A stretch of 64,000 nt of DNA, from NCBI GenBank assembly GCA_049318625.1, contig JBMOGA010000005.1, positions 1 through 64,000 on the forward strand, in the 5' to 3' direction. A model generated the notes under the pieces. That model worked only from the letters and a program-made list of their open reading frames with translations, did no database searches and was not told where the DNA came from. Positions 34,995 through 44,150 of the stretch are shown here, piece after piece (position 1 is the first letter of the stretch; each line of letters opens with the position of its first letter). Position numbers and translations under genes: made by a program. Source of the stretch: JBMOGA01 sp049318625 (lineage in GTDB: Bacteria; Pseudomonadota; Alphaproteobacteria; Rhizobiales; Hyphomicrobiaceae).

Positions 34995-36008
34995 CTACTT
35001 GCGCTTGGCCGTGCGCTCCATGATCGTGCCGAGGATACCCTTCGGCATGTAGATGATGAACAGGATCAGCAGCAGCCCGTAGATCAGCTGATCGAGCGAG
35101 AGCGCCGCGGTGCCCAGCACCGATTTCAGCGTGCCCGATCCCTGGATGACGACGCGCAGTCCTTCGGTCAGCACCTGCGTGAAGATGGCGCCGACGGTCG
35201 GCCCGAGCGGCACCCACAAGCCGCCGGCGATGACGGCGAACACCATGTTGAGCGAGACGCCGAGACCGGCGATGGTGTCCGGGCCGATGTACATCTGGTA
35301 CTGGCCATAGACGGCGCCGCCGACCGCGCAGAGGGCCGCGCTCAAGGCGGTGATCTTCAGCTTCTCGCGGGTGACGTTGACGCCGACGGCGGCGGCTGCA
35401 TCCTCGTCCTGGCTCGCCGCGTCGAGCGCGTAGCGGTCCATGCTGCGGTCGACGCGCAACCAGACCCAGATTCCGAACGCCCAAAGCACCAGCGCGACGT
35501 AATAGGACAGCCAGCGGTCTGGCTCGAACTGCATCGCGTAGAACGACAGGCCGTCTCCGGACCTCACCGGCTGCGTGCCCAGCGACCCGCCGGTCGCATC
35601 GCGCAGGCCGATGATGCACAGACGCACGAACTCGGTCAGCGCCAGCGTCAACAGCGCGAAGTAGTGACCGGCGATGCGGAGCCGAAAGCACGGGTAGCCG
35701 ATCAACAGGGATACGGCGACCGCAACCGCGACCGAGATCGGAATGCCGAGCCAAGGGCTCATGCCAGCGAAGTTCCACAGCAGGACGCAGCCGTAGGCGC
35801 CGATGCCGGTGAACGCGCCGTGCCCGAGCGAAGTGAGGCCGAACCGGCCCATCAGCGACCAGCCGGTGTAGATGAACGACCAGAGCAGGATCTGGATGAG
35901 CAGGTGCAGGTAGTACTTTTCCGACGACGGAAACAGCAGGCGGACGCCAAAGGGCACGAGCACCAGCAGGGCGATGCCGACCAGGGTGGCGGGGCTCGTG
36001 AGCCTCAT
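34995..36008 (-). CDS. livM: Branched-chain amino acid-type ABC permease LivM
   Basis: A 337-residue inner-membrane permease with about ten helices. The LivM signature SLMGRFGLTSLGHGAFTGIGAY and the cytoplasmic EAA-like loop DEDAAAAVGVNVTREKLKI are present. Its ATG overlaps the livH stop (ATGA). It is the last gene of a minus-strand operon running binding protein, livG, livF, livH, livM. Ligands of such HAAT systems include amino acids, amides and aromatic acids. Confidence 0.93.
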   Translation of the reverse strand: MRLTSPATLVGIALLVLVPFGVRLLFPSSEKYYLHLLIQILLWSFIYTGWSLMGRFGLTSLGHGAFTGIGAYGCVLLWNFAGMSPWLGIPISVAVAVAVSLLIGYPCFRLRIAGHYFALLTLALTEFVRLCIIGLRDATGGSLGTQPVRSGDGLSFYAMQFEPDRWLSYYVALVLWAFGIWVWLRVDRSMDRYALDAASQDEDAAAAVGVNVTREKLKITALSAALCAVGGAVYGQYQMYIGPDTIAGLGVSLNMVFAVIAGGLWVPLGPTVGAIFTQVLTEGLRVVIQGSGTLKSVLGTAALSLDQLIYGLLLILFIIYMPKGILGTIMERTAKRK

Positions 36009-36874
36009 GATTTCGCTCCGAACAGGCCCTGCGGACGGATCAGCACCGCGACCATGAAGAACAGGAAGGCGACGGCGTAGCCCCATTCGGTGTGGAAGCA
36101 GCTCGAGCCGACGGCGATGAACTGCGAGATGATGAACGCGGCGACGAAACCGCCGATCATGTTGCCGAGACCGCCTAGCACGCAGATCATGAAGATCAGC
36201 GGCCCGAACTGCAGGCCGATCTGGGGATAGATGTCGTACTGCAGGACCATGAGCCCGGCGGCGAGGCCGGCCAGCCCGGCGCCGATGGCCGACGTCACGA
36301 TGTAGATGCGGCGTGCGTCCGCGCCCATCAGCGGCATGATCTGGCGATCCTGCGCGATGGCACGGATGGCTGTCCCCGTATAGGTCCGCGTCAGGAACAA
36401 CCACAGCGCCAGCATGGCACCCAGCGCGATGGCGAACGCGAGGATGCGGGACCACGCGAAGCTCATGTCGGCGAAACCCACCGAGCCGAGACGGATGCCG
36501 AGGTTCTTGAACTCGATGCCGAAGGCCATGGTGGCGGCGGCCTGCAGGAAGATCAGCACGCCGCCGGTGACCAGCAGCTGGTTGATGGGGGCCTGATCGA
36601 GCACCGGGCGGATGATGAGAACGTGCAGCAGAATGCCGGCCAAGGCGCACAGCACGATGCCGATCACCGCCGCCAGCAGGAACGGGGCGCCCGCCCGGTC
36701 GGCATAGTAAATGCCGTACATGCCGACCATCACCAGTTCGGCGTAGCAGATCCACACGACGTCGATCACGCCGAACACGAGGTTGAGGCCGAGCGCGAGC
36801 AAGGCCAGAAGGCCGGCGAGCAGGATGCCGTTGATCAGGGCTTCGAGAAAGAAAACGTCAAGTTGGCAATCCAT
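36005..36874 (-). CDS. livH: Branched-chain amino acid-type ABC permease LivH
   Basis: A 289-residue permease. Family marks are LINGILLAGLLALLALGLNLVFG, where LivH proteins usually have GLALIFG, and the IRAIAQDRQIMPLMGADARR loop that contacts the ATPases. It sits 44 bases after livF and is coupled to livM. An ATG at 36874 is chosen over an upstream extension because it matches the family start. Confidence 0.93.
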   Translation of the reverse strand: MDCQLDVFFLEALINGILLAGLLALLALGLNLVFGVIDVVWICYAELVMVGMYGIYYADRAGAPFLLAAVIGIVLCALAGILLHVLIIRPVLDQAPINQLLVTGGVLIFLQAAATMAFGIEFKNLGIRLGSVGFADMSFAWSRILAFAIALGAMLALWLFLTRTYTGTAIRAIAQDRQIMPLMGADARRIYIVTSAIGAGLAGLAAGLMVLQYDIYPQIGLQFGPLIFMICVLGGLGNMIGGFVAAFIISQFIAVGSSCFHTEWGYAVAFLFFMVAVLIRPQGLFGAKS

Positions 36875-36918
36875 CGTGCTCCCGTCTGCGATCGCCCCCG
36901 GAGTTGCGATCGCCTCTC

Positions 36919-37623
36919 TCAAATTCCCATGTAGGCGCGGCGGATCTCGTCGGAGGCCGACAACTCCTCCGACCGGCCCGACAACTGAATGCGTCCAACC
37001 TCGAGCAGATAGGCGCGGTCGGCGACCTTGAGCACCTGGCGGACGTTCTGCTCGACGATCAGCACCGTGTAGCCCTCGCCGCGGATGCGGCGGACGAGGT
37101 CGAACACCTGCGCGACGATGACGGGCGCCAGCCCCATCGAGGGCTCGTCGAGCAGGATCAGGCGTGGGCGGCTCATCAAGGCGCGGGCGATGGCGCACAT
37201 CTGCTGCTCACCGCCCGACATGGTGCCGGCCAGCTGCGCGCGCCGCTCCTTCAAACGCGGGAACAGGCCGAAAACATAGTCGAGCCGCTCGGCGAAATGG
37301 GCCCGCGCGCTCGGCAGATAGGCGCCCATGCGCAGGTTCTCCTCGACCGTCAGGCGCGGGAACAGGCGACGGCTCTCGGGCACGTGCGCGATCCCGGCCG
37401 CGAGGATGCGGTGCGGCTCGATGCGGCGCAGGTCGGTCGCCTCCATGGTCATCTCGCCGGCGGTGGCCGGCAGCAGACCGGAGATGACCCTCAGCAGCGT
37501 GGTCTTGCCGGCGCCGTTGGCGCCGATCACGCCGACGACCTCGCCCGGATCGACCCGCATGGAGATGCCGAACAGCGCCTGGAAGCCGCCGTAACCCGCA
37601 TCGATGTTCTTGAGCTCGAGCAT
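36919..37623 (-). CDS. livF: Branched-chain amino acid-type ABC ATPase LivF
   Basis: A 234-residue ATPase of the LivF class. Walker A is GANGAGKTTLLRVISGL, the signature TMSGGEQQMCAIARALMSRP and Walker B LILLDEPSMGLAP. The SMGLAP box is the LivF hallmark. It begins 6 bases after livG. Confidence 0.94.
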   Translation of the reverse strand: MLELKNIDAGYGGFQALFGISMRVDPGEVVGVIGANGAGKTTLLRVISGLLPATAGEMTMEATDLRRIEPHRILAAGIAHVPESRRLFPRLTVEENLRMGAYLPSARAHFAERLDYVFGLFPRLKERRAQLAGTMSGGEQQMCAIARALMSRPRLILLDEPSMGLAPVIVAQVFDLVRRIRGEGYTVLIVEQNVRQVLKVADRAYLLEVGRIQLSGRSEELSASDEIRRAYMGI

Positions 37624-37629
37624 GGGGCC

Positions 37630-38361
37630 TCAGTGAGAGTCCGGTCCGAGGTAGACCTCGACGACCCGCGGATCCGATTGCGCGGCGAGCGGAGGACCGT
37701 CGAAGATCTTCTCGCCGTGGTCGAGCACGACGACACGATCGACGACCCGCATCAGCACGCCCATGATGTGTTCGACCCAGACGATGGTGATGCCCTTCTC
37801 GCGGCGGATGCGATTGAGCATCTCGGCCGCCTGCTCCATCTCGGCGTGGTCGAGGCCGTTGAGGCTCTCGTCGGCGAGCAACAGGCGGGGCTGGGTGGCG
37901 AGCGCGCGCGCCAGTTCGAGTTTTTTCAGTGCGGCGGCGCCGAGCCCGCTGGTGGTCGCGTGGGCATCGGTCGGCAAACCGACGAGCGCGAGCGCCTCCT
38001 CCGCCTGACGCCAGCAGCCCTCGCGCGTCGTGGTGCCGCCCTGGCCGAACCACGCCGACAGTGCCACGTTCTCGAGCAGCGTCAGGTTCCGGAAGGGACG
38101 CGGGATCTGGTAGGTGCGGCCGATGCCGGAATGGCAGACCTCGTAGGCCGGCAGTCCGCCGATTTCCTTGCCGGCGAACTGCACGGAGCCTGCTGTCGGC
38201 ACATACATGCCGGCGATGCAGTTGAACGTGGTGCTCTTGCCCGAACCGTTCGGCCCGATGAGGCCGAGAATCTCGCCCTCGGCGACATCAAAGTCGACTT
38301 CGTTGACGGCAGTGAACCCGCCGAACTTCTTGGTCAGACCCCGGACTGTCAACATCTGCAT
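37630..38361 (-). CDS. livG: LivG-type ABC ATPase with an altered signature motif
   Basis: A 243-residue ATPase of the LivG class, with Walker A LIGPNGSGKSTTFNCIAG and the LivG-type insert YQIPRPFRNLTLLENVALS. The ABC signature LSGGQ is replaced by LGAAALKKLELARAL and Walker B reads LLLADESLNGLD. A LivG subgroup with a degenerate signature is known, so this need not be inactive. It pairs with LivF, which has a normal signature, giving one canonical and one degenerate ATP site. It follows the binding-protein gene after a hairpin. Confidence 0.88.
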   Translation of the reverse strand: MQMLTVRGLTKKFGGFTAVNEVDFDVAEGEILGLIGPNGSGKSTTFNCIAGMYVPTAGSVQFAGKEIGGLPAYEVCHSGIGRTYQIPRPFRNLTLLENVALSAWFGQGGTTTREGCWRQAEEALALVGLPTDAHATTSGLGAAALKKLELARALATQPRLLLADESLNGLDHAEMEQAAEMLNRIRREKGITIVWVEHIMGVLMRVVDRVVVLDHGEKIFDGPPLAAQSDPRVVEVYLGPDSH

Positions 38362-38416
38362 GGGCCGGAGTTCTCTGACATGCGGGAACCACTCGACGGT
38401 TGTGGGCGGGCGGAAG

Positions 38417-38449
38417 GCGCGACCGGTGCCGCGGGGACACCGGTCGCGC
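38417..38449. terminator. Intercistronic hairpin after the Liv-type binding protein gene
   Basis: A perfect 12-bp inverted repeat (38417-38428 and 38438-38449) with a 9-base loop begins 17 bases after the binding-protein stop, on the minus strand. No T-run follows. In transport operons such hairpins often protect the binding-protein message and reduce read-through into the permease genes; that role here is an inference. Confidence 0.5.
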
Positions 38450-38465
38450 GGGACGTCGGCGTGCG

Positions 38466-39764
38466 TCAGCGGCCGTAGGCGTGACCCGACGGCAGCGGCA
38501 GGATCGCATCGACCGTCTTGATCGAATTGGGCCAGGCGATCTTGGTCTGACCGTCGATGTACTGCATCACGACCGGGCTCGACCGCTCGTTCTGGCCCGA
38601 CATCTTGTGGCCGGCGGGGAAGAACTTGACGCCATAGCCCTGGATCGTGCCGCCCTCGGGAATGTCGGTCTCGAGTGCCGCCTTGCGCAGCGACTCGGGA
38701 TCGGCGCCGCCGTGCTTCTTGATGGCGCGCGGCAGCACGTCGGTCAGGAAGATCCAGGCCTGATTGAAGCCCATCGAGGCATGCGGCGGCACCTCGTTGA
38801 CCTTGGTGATCGCCTTGTAGCGCTTGACCATTTCGGCGGTGATGTCGCCGAGGCCCGGCTTCAGAGATTTGGGATCCAGCAGCTGCGCGGCGACCGGATC
38901 GACGTTGTAGGTGTAGTTGACGTCGGTCTTGAAGGTCTCGATCAGCTTGTCGATCTGGCCGTAGCCGGCGCCGTGGCCGATCAGCGCCGCGAACTTGAGA
39001 CCGGCCTCCTTGGACTGGCGCAGGAACAGCGTGATGTCCGGATTGTAGCCGGTATGGAGGATCACGTCGGGCTGGGCGCGGCGCAGCTTGGTTACCAGCG
39101 CGGAGAGATCGGTGGAGGTGGCGGCGTAGCCCTCCTTGTGGACGATCTGCAGGCCGAGTTCCTTGCACTTCGATTCGTTGCCGGCGGCGACGCCGGCCCC
39201 ATAGGGACCATCCTCGTGGATGATGGCGACCTTGACGTCCTTGATCTCTTTCTTGAGCTTCGCCTTGGCGTTGTCGGCGACGAACTGGCACGACGCCTCG
39301 CCGAACTGGTCGGAATGGACCTGCGGACGGAATACGTATTGCAGGTTCTTGTCCTTGAACACCGCCGAGGCCACGCAGACGTTGGCCCACATGAATTTCT
39401 TGGCGGCATCGACCTTGGCGGCCATCGGCACGCAGTGAGCCGAGGAGAATACGCCCATCAGCAGGTCGACCTTGGCCTCGTTGAGCAGGCGCTCGGCCTC
39501 GTTGATGGCGACGTCGGTCTTTGACTGGGCGTCGGCGTCGATGGCGACGATCTTGCGCCCCTCGACCCCACCCTTCTCATTGACCATTTCGATGGCGATG
39601 CGGGTGCCGATCGATGCCGCAACCGAGCCGCCGGCCGCGAAGGCGCCGGTCTGGTCGTAAATGACACCGATCTTGACATCTTGTGCGAGAGCCGCGCCGG
39701 CACAAACGACCGACAAGCCAAGCGCGAACCCCGCGCTCCGAAGAGCGCAAGTCAGACGATCCAT
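38466..39764 (-). CDS. Liv/amide-type periplasmic binding protein
   Basis: A 432-residue ligand-binding protein. A signal peptide (ALRSAGFALGLSVVCAGAALA, cut before QDVKIGV) precedes a type I binding fold beginning VKIGVIYDQTGAFAAGGSV, as in LivJ, UrtA and aromatic-acid binding proteins. GGAGG just before ATG 39764 fixes the start. It heads the operon at 34995-39764. The ligand is not readable, but the length (over 400) fits the subgroup that often binds aromatic or amide compounds. Confidence 0.92.
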   Translation of the reverse strand: MDRLTCALRSAGFALGLSVVCAGAALAQDVKIGVIYDQTGAFAAGGSVAASIGTRIAIEMVNEKGGVEGRKIVAIDADAQSKTDVAINEAERLLNEAKVDLLMGVFSSAHCVPMAAKVDAAKKFMWANVCVASAVFKDKNLQYVFRPQVHSDQFGEASCQFVADNAKAKLKKEIKDVKVAIIHEDGPYGAGVAAGNESKCKELGLQIVHKEGYAATSTDLSALVTKLRRAQPDVILHTGYNPDITLFLRQSKEAGLKFAALIGHGAGYGQIDKLIETFKTDVNYTYNVDPVAAQLLDPKSLKPGLGDITAEMVKRYKAITKVNEVPPHASMGFNQAWIFLTDVLPRAIKKHGGADPESLRKAALETDIPEGGTIQGYGVKFFPAGHKMSGQNERSSPVVMQYIDGQTKIAWPNSIKTVDAILPLPSGHAYGR

Positions 39765-39894
39765 CGTTTCCTCCACCAAAAAAACGAGAAGGTTCGAGCC
39801 TTCCGCGTTCATATTTTGTGTGAAGTCTGGCCGCTGGTCCGGGGCTTGTCAATGGACGCGGAACAACTGTTTGTGGTCATGCGCAATTGATCGA

Positions 39895-40653
39895 TCAGCC
39901 GGCGTCGGTGCGGTCCACGACCAGGCCACGGCAATCCATCTCGAACTCGACGTCGACGATCGGCGGGCGGCAATACTGCCAAGTGAGGCCGTTGCGCCAA
40001 GCCTCCGCGGCCGCGATGCCGGCGCCGGCCACCTGATGGAAATCGTGCACCGTATAGACTTGGACGCCGGTGGTGTGGCGCCACCCGAAACCGAGAAGCC
40101 CGAGGCGGCGCTCCATCTCGCCCAGCACCCAGCGCGCCTTCTCGGCGATGCCGGCCGGGCTCGTGTCGCCGAGGCCAATGATGTGGTCGCGGTAGTTGGC
40201 GTGTCCCTCCGCCGCCTCGCCGCTGCCGGCGACGACGAACGTCGGCCGGGTCCCGCTCTCCGCCGACCGGGTGAAAGTGAAGGCATAGAGGCTCGGCTCC
40301 GGCGGCGGCGCGAGGCCCGGGCACACGTTGCTCCGCGCGACCGGGTTGGTCGTGCCATCGAAAATGCCCCAAGCCGACAAGGTGCCGACATAGATTTCGT
40401 TGAAGGCGCGGAAGCCACTCTCGGTGAACGGCGCCGGCGAGCGCAACTCGCACGCCGCGAACGCCGTGGTCGGCCGGCCGGCGGCGCGCATGATCGCCTC
40501 GGCCCGGGCGAACCCTTCGACCAGCGGCAGCGGCCGCTCGAACGTGACGCGCTCGAGCGTCAGTCCCGGTTCTGCCGCGACACCGCCCGAGTACTGGAAG
40601 ACGGCCGGAATGTAGCGGTAGCCGCCGGGCCGGAAGACAGGAAGCGAGGACAT
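39895..40653 (-). CDS. RidA-like two-module hypothetical protein
   Basis: A 252-residue soluble protein. Two parts look like distant RidA/YjgF repeats: residues 45-95 (FARAEAIMRAAGRPTTAFAACEL, then FNEIYVGTLSAWG) and 170-210 (ARWVLGEMERRLGLLGFGW, then TTGVQVYTVHDF). RidA proteins deaminate reactive imines and some relatives act on aminomuconates. The arginine that binds the carboxylate cannot be assigned with confidence. It lies 87 bases downstream of the M20 peptidase gene. The assignment is an inference. Confidence 0.55.
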   Translation of the reverse strand: MSSLPVFRPGGYRYIPAVFQYSGGVAAEPGLTLERVTFERPLPLVEGFARAEAIMRAAGRPTTAFAACELRSPAPFTESGFRAFNEIYVGTLSAWGIFDGTTNPVARSNVCPGLAPPPEPSLYAFTFTRSAESGTRPTFVVAGSGEAAEGHANYRDHIIGLGDTSPAGIAEKARWVLGEMERRLGLLGFGWRHTTGVQVYTVHDFHQVAGAGIAAAEAWRNGLTWQYCRPPIVDVEFEMDCRGLVVDRTDAG

Positions 40654-40740
40654 CGTTGAGGCTCCGAAGCTGAGGCTACGACATGCGCATTCGTGCGCGC
40701 TTCGCGTCCGCCGTCAACCCGTTGGCGCTGGCGCCCGCGT

Positions 40741-42141
40741 TCACCGGGTCGCGGCCCCCTCGCCGATGTCCCAGTACAGGCCGGCCATCAGTTCGACCGC
40801 GCTCCGCGACAGCGACAGCAGAATATGCTCGTCGGGGGCGTGCTGCGAGCACGCGGTGTAGGAATGCGGAATCCAGATCGCCGGAATGGCCAGCAGATCC
40901 GTGAAGAGATCGTTGCAGATCGAGCCGCCCATCTGCGGAATGACGGCGAGCGGGGCGTTCGACGATCGGGTGAGCGAGGCGCGGACGCGCTCGGCCCACG
41001 GATGATCCGGCTCGGTGCGGCTGGCGGCGAAGCCGCCGGCATTGCCGGGCGGCGGCGGCAATACCTGCACCTTCTGGAATCCGCGCGCGTCGAGATGCCG
41101 GCGCAGCGCCGGCAGCAGGTTGGCGACATCGGTTCCGGCGATGTAGCGGAGTTGGCAGTTTGCCCGCGCCGACGGTGCGATGGCGTTGACGGGGCTCTGC
41201 GGGTTGCCGCTCGTCATGGCGAGCACGGCGAACGAGTTCCAGCCGTAGACCTTTTCCGCGGGCGTGAAGCCCGGCTCCCCCCACTCGCGGTCGATCGCCG
41301 GGCCATCCGGTCCACCGTCGAGTTCGATGTCGGCGAGTGCCGCCTTGACCACCGGCGTCATCGGCGGGGGCAGCCAGCCGTCGACGAGGATCTGGCCGGT
41401 CGGGCCGACGATGCTGGCGATGGCATGGGCAAGAATGGCCGCCGGGTCCGCCAGCGCGCCGCCCCAGTTTCCGGAATGGTGGCCACCCTGGCGCAATTCG
41501 CAGACGAGGTCGAAATTGACGGCGCCACGGGCACCGAGCGTCAGCGTCGGACGGTCCGGCTTGACGCGTGGGCCGTCGGAGGCGATCAGAACGTCGGCCG
41601 CGAACGCCGCCTTGTTGGCGCTCATGATCTCGTGCAGGCCGCGCGAGCCGTTCTCCTCGCCCATTTCGATCATGAACTTGGCATTGAAGCCGAGCCGGCC
41701 GCGCTGCTGCAGAACAGCCGCCAGGGCCGCCATGTTGAGGGTGTGCTGGCCCTTGTTGTCAGCGGTCCCGCGGCCGTAGAGGCGGTCGCCTTCGCGCGCG
41801 GTGCGCCAGGGCCCCGCTCCCTTGGTCCATTGCTCGTCGAGACCACGGATCACGTCGCCATGGCCGTAGCCGAGGACGGTCGGCAGGCCCGCCCCCTCAA
41901 GGCGCGTCGCCAGGAGGACAGGGCCCGCGCCCGCAACCGGGTTTTCGAACATCTGGCTGGTGAACCCGAGCGCCGTGAAGGCCGGGATCATCTCCTCCTC
42001 AAGATAGCGCTTCAGATGCGGGAGTCCTTCCGGCGCCTGACTGGTGCTCGGGATGGCGACGCGGCGCGCGAGGTCGGCCTCGAAGCGGCCGTCTTCAACG
42101 TAAGCGCGGGCTTCAGCTATGGCGCCGGCTCGACTGGGCAT
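40741..42141 (-). CDS. M20 family metallopeptidase
   Basis: A 466-residue zinc peptidase/amidase of the ArgE/DapE/CPG2 clan. Metal-site motifs are GYGHGDVIRG (His, Asp), YGRGTADNKGQ (bridging Asp) and MGEENGSRGL (catalytic Glu pair), with a lid dimerisation domain between. No signal peptide is present, so it should act in the cytosol. It sits 24 bases after the dipeptide-importer ATPase gene, which suggests that it hydrolyses the imported peptide or amide. Confidence 0.92.
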   Translation of the reverse strand: MPSRAGAIAEARAYVEDGRFEADLARRVAIPSTSQAPEGLPHLKRYLEEEMIPAFTALGFTSQMFENPVAGAGPVLLATRLEGAGLPTVLGYGHGDVIRGLDEQWTKGAGPWRTAREGDRLYGRGTADNKGQHTLNMAALAAVLQQRGRLGFNAKFMIEMGEENGSRGLHEIMSANKAAFAADVLIASDGPRVKPDRPTLTLGARGAVNFDLVCELRQGGHHSGNWGGALADPAAILAHAIASIVGPTGQILVDGWLPPPMTPVVKAALADIELDGGPDGPAIDREWGEPGFTPAEKVYGWNSFAVLAMTSGNPQSPVNAIAPSARANCQLRYIAGTDVANLLPALRRHLDARGFQKVQVLPPPPGNAGGFAASRTEPDHPWAERVRASLTRSSNAPLAVIPQMGGSICNDLFTDLLAIPAIWIPHSYTACSQHAPDEHILLSLSRSAVELMAGLYWDIGEGAATR

Positions 42142-42165
42142 CGGCTCGTCTCCTTCGGGCGATGG

Positions 42166-43137
42166 CTAGCTTGATGGGGCGGCGGTTCCGGCCGCGAGAT
42201 GACAGGCCGCGAGGCCGACGCCGGCCGGGCCGAGGGCCGGGCGCTCGACCCGGCACCGGTCGAACGCGATTGGGCAGCGCGGCGCGAAGGCGCATCCGGC
42301 CACCACCGCGGTCGGATCGGGCGCCGTGGTGCCAAGGCCCGGGTCCGGCACACCGAGCCCCGGCTGGGGAGACAGGACGGAGGCCAGCAGCGCCCGCGTA
42401 TAGGGATGGCGCGGCGCCCGGAACAGCGCGGCGGTCGGGGCCAGCTCGACGATGCGGCCGAGGTACATCACCGCCACCCGCGACGCGATGTGCTCCACCA
42501 CCGCCAGATTGTGACTGATGAAGACGTAGGTGAGGCCGAGTTCGCGGCGCAGATCGCCAAGCAGATTCAGGATCTGCGCCTGCACCGAGACGTCGAGGGC
42601 GGACGTCGGCTCGTCGCAGATGACGATCTCGGGCTCGGTGACCAGCGCCCGGGCGATCGCGACGCGCTGGCGCTGGCCGCCGGAAAGCTGGCTCGGATAG
42701 CGGTCGGCGAAGCGGGCCGGCAGGCCGACGCGGTCGAGGGCGGCGAGGGCGCGACGGCGGCGCTCGGCGCGGGTTCCGGTGCCCTGCACTTCGAGTGGCA
42801 GCGAAACGATCGAGACCACGGTGCGCCGCGGGTTCAGCGAGGCGTAGGGGTCCTGGAAGACGGGCTGCATACGCCGCGCCAACTCCCGCCGCGGCACGCT
42901 GCGGATGTCCTGGCCGCCGACCCGCACCACGCCGTCGCTGGTCGACAGCAGGCCGAGCAGCATGCGGGCCAGCGTCGACTTGCCGGAGCCGGATTCCCCG
43001 ACGATGCCCAGCACCTGGCCCTTCCCGACTTCCAGCGTGACATCGCTGACGGCAGCGAGACGGGCCGGCCGGGCTAACAGTCCCCGGCTGATCTCGAACG
43101 TCCGTGACACGGCCCGCGCCTCGATGAGCGGCGTCAT
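42166..43137 (-). CDS. Peptide importer ATPase, DppF/OppF type
   Basis: A 323-residue ATPase with Walker A GIVGESGSGKSTLARMLLGL, signature QLSGGQRQRVAIARALV and Walker B IVICDEPTSALDVSVQAQ. The C-terminal oligopeptide-transport extension (GCAFAPRCPIAFDRCR) supplies the cysteines of the Fe-S-type motif seen in Dpp/Opp ATPases. Its ATG overlaps the stop of the DppD-type gene (ATGA). Confidence 0.93.
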   Translation of the reverse strand: MTPLIEARAVSRTFEISRGLLARPARLAAVSDVTLEVGKGQVLGIVGESGSGKSTLARMLLGLLSTSDGVVRVGGQDIRSVPRRELARRMQPVFQDPYASLNPRRTVVSIVSLPLEVQGTGTRAERRRRALAALDRVGLPARFADRYPSQLSGGQRQRVAIARALVTEPEIVICDEPTSALDVSVQAQILNLLGDLRRELGLTYVFISHNLAVVEHIASRVAVMYLGRIVELAPTAALFRAPRHPYTRALLASVLSPQPGLGVPDPGLGTTAPDPTAVVAGCAFAPRCPIAFDRCRVERPALGPAGVGLAACHLAAGTAAPSS

Positions 43138-44150
43138 GCAACGTTCTCCGTTGCAGTGTCGATGACGCACGCATAGGCGTGGCCGGGCTCGCGGGTTCGC
43201 ACCGGTATCGCGGCCACGCAGCCCGGCCGGGCGACGGCGCAACGGCTGCGGAACGCGCACCCCGTGACCCCGCCGATGAGGGAGGGCACGACGCCCGGGA
43301 TGGTCCCGAGCGGGGCGCCGGGCAGCACGATGCCGGGCTGCGGCAGGCAGGCCAGCAGGCCCCGCGTATAGGGATGGCTCGGATGGGCGAACAGCTCCCG
43401 GGCGGTCGCACTCTCGACGATGGCGCCGGCATACATGACGTTCACCCGGTCGGCGATGCGGGCGACGACGCCGAGATCGTGGGTGACCAGCAGCAGGGCG
43501 AGCCCCAACTCGCGCTGGAGATCGGCCAGCAGGCGGAGGATCTGCGCCTGGATCGTCACGTCGAGTGCCGTGGTCGGCTCGTCGGCGATCAGCAGGTCCG
43601 GCTCGCACATCAGCGACATGGCGATCATCACGCGCTGGCGCAGCCCGCCCGACAACTGGTGCGGATACTGGCCGAGACGCGAGGCCGGCGCGGCGATCCC
43701 GACCTTGGCCAGCAGCTCGACCGCACGCGCCCTGGCCGCCGTGTCGCTGCCGCCGCGATGCCGCCGGTAGACCTCGACCAGCTGCTCGCCGATGGTCCAC
43801 GCCGGATTGAGCGCGGTCATCGGTTCCTGGAAGATCATGGCCATCCGGTCGCCACGCAGCGCGTTGGTCTGGCGCGGACTCGCGGCCAGGAGATCTATGC
43901 TGGCGAACGACAGCCGGGCGGCGCGGCGCTGCGCCGCTTTGGGCAGCAGGCCCATGATGGCCAGCGCGGTCATCGACTTGCCGCAACCGGACTCGCCGAC
44001 CAGGCAAACCGTCTCGCCGCGCCGCACGTCGAAGGTGATGCCGCGGACCGCTTCGAGGGACCCCGCTGGCGTCGGCAGCGAGACCTCGAGCCGCTCGACC
44101 TCGAGCAGCGTCGCGCCGGGCGGGCGGCTGGCCCGGTCGGTCGCGGTCAT
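43134..44150 (-). CDS. Peptide importer ATPase, DppD/OppD type
   Basis: A 338-residue ATPase. Walker A is LVGESGCGKSMTALAIMGLL, the signature QLSGGLRQRVMIAMSL and Walker B LLIADEPTTALDVTIQAQ. The C-terminal cysteine cluster (GCAFRSRCAVARPGC) is present. It overlaps both flanking importer genes, so the ATPase pair and the permeases are translationally coupled. Confidence 0.93.
   Translation of the reverse strand: MTATDRASRPPGATLLEVERLEVSLPTPAGSLEAVRGITFDVRRGETVCLVGESGCGKSMTALAIMGLLPKAAQRRAARLSFASIDLLAASPRQTNALRGDRMAMIFQEPMTALNPAWTIGEQLVEVYRRHRGGSDTAARARAVELLAKVGIAAPASRLGQYPHQLSGGLRQRVMIAMSLMCEPDLLIADEPTTALDVTIQAQILRLLADLQRELGLALLLVTHDLGVVARIADRVNVMYAGAIVESATARELFAHPSHPYTRGLLACLPQPGIVLPGAPLGTIPGVVPSLIGGVTGCAFRSRCAVARPGCVAAIPVRTREPGHAYACVIDTATENVA

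Noticed and set aside
36904..38478. A 524-codon plus-strand frame antisense to livF and livG
   Set aside because: It mirrors two ABC ATPases with complete Walker motifs on the minus strand and shows no family features of its own.
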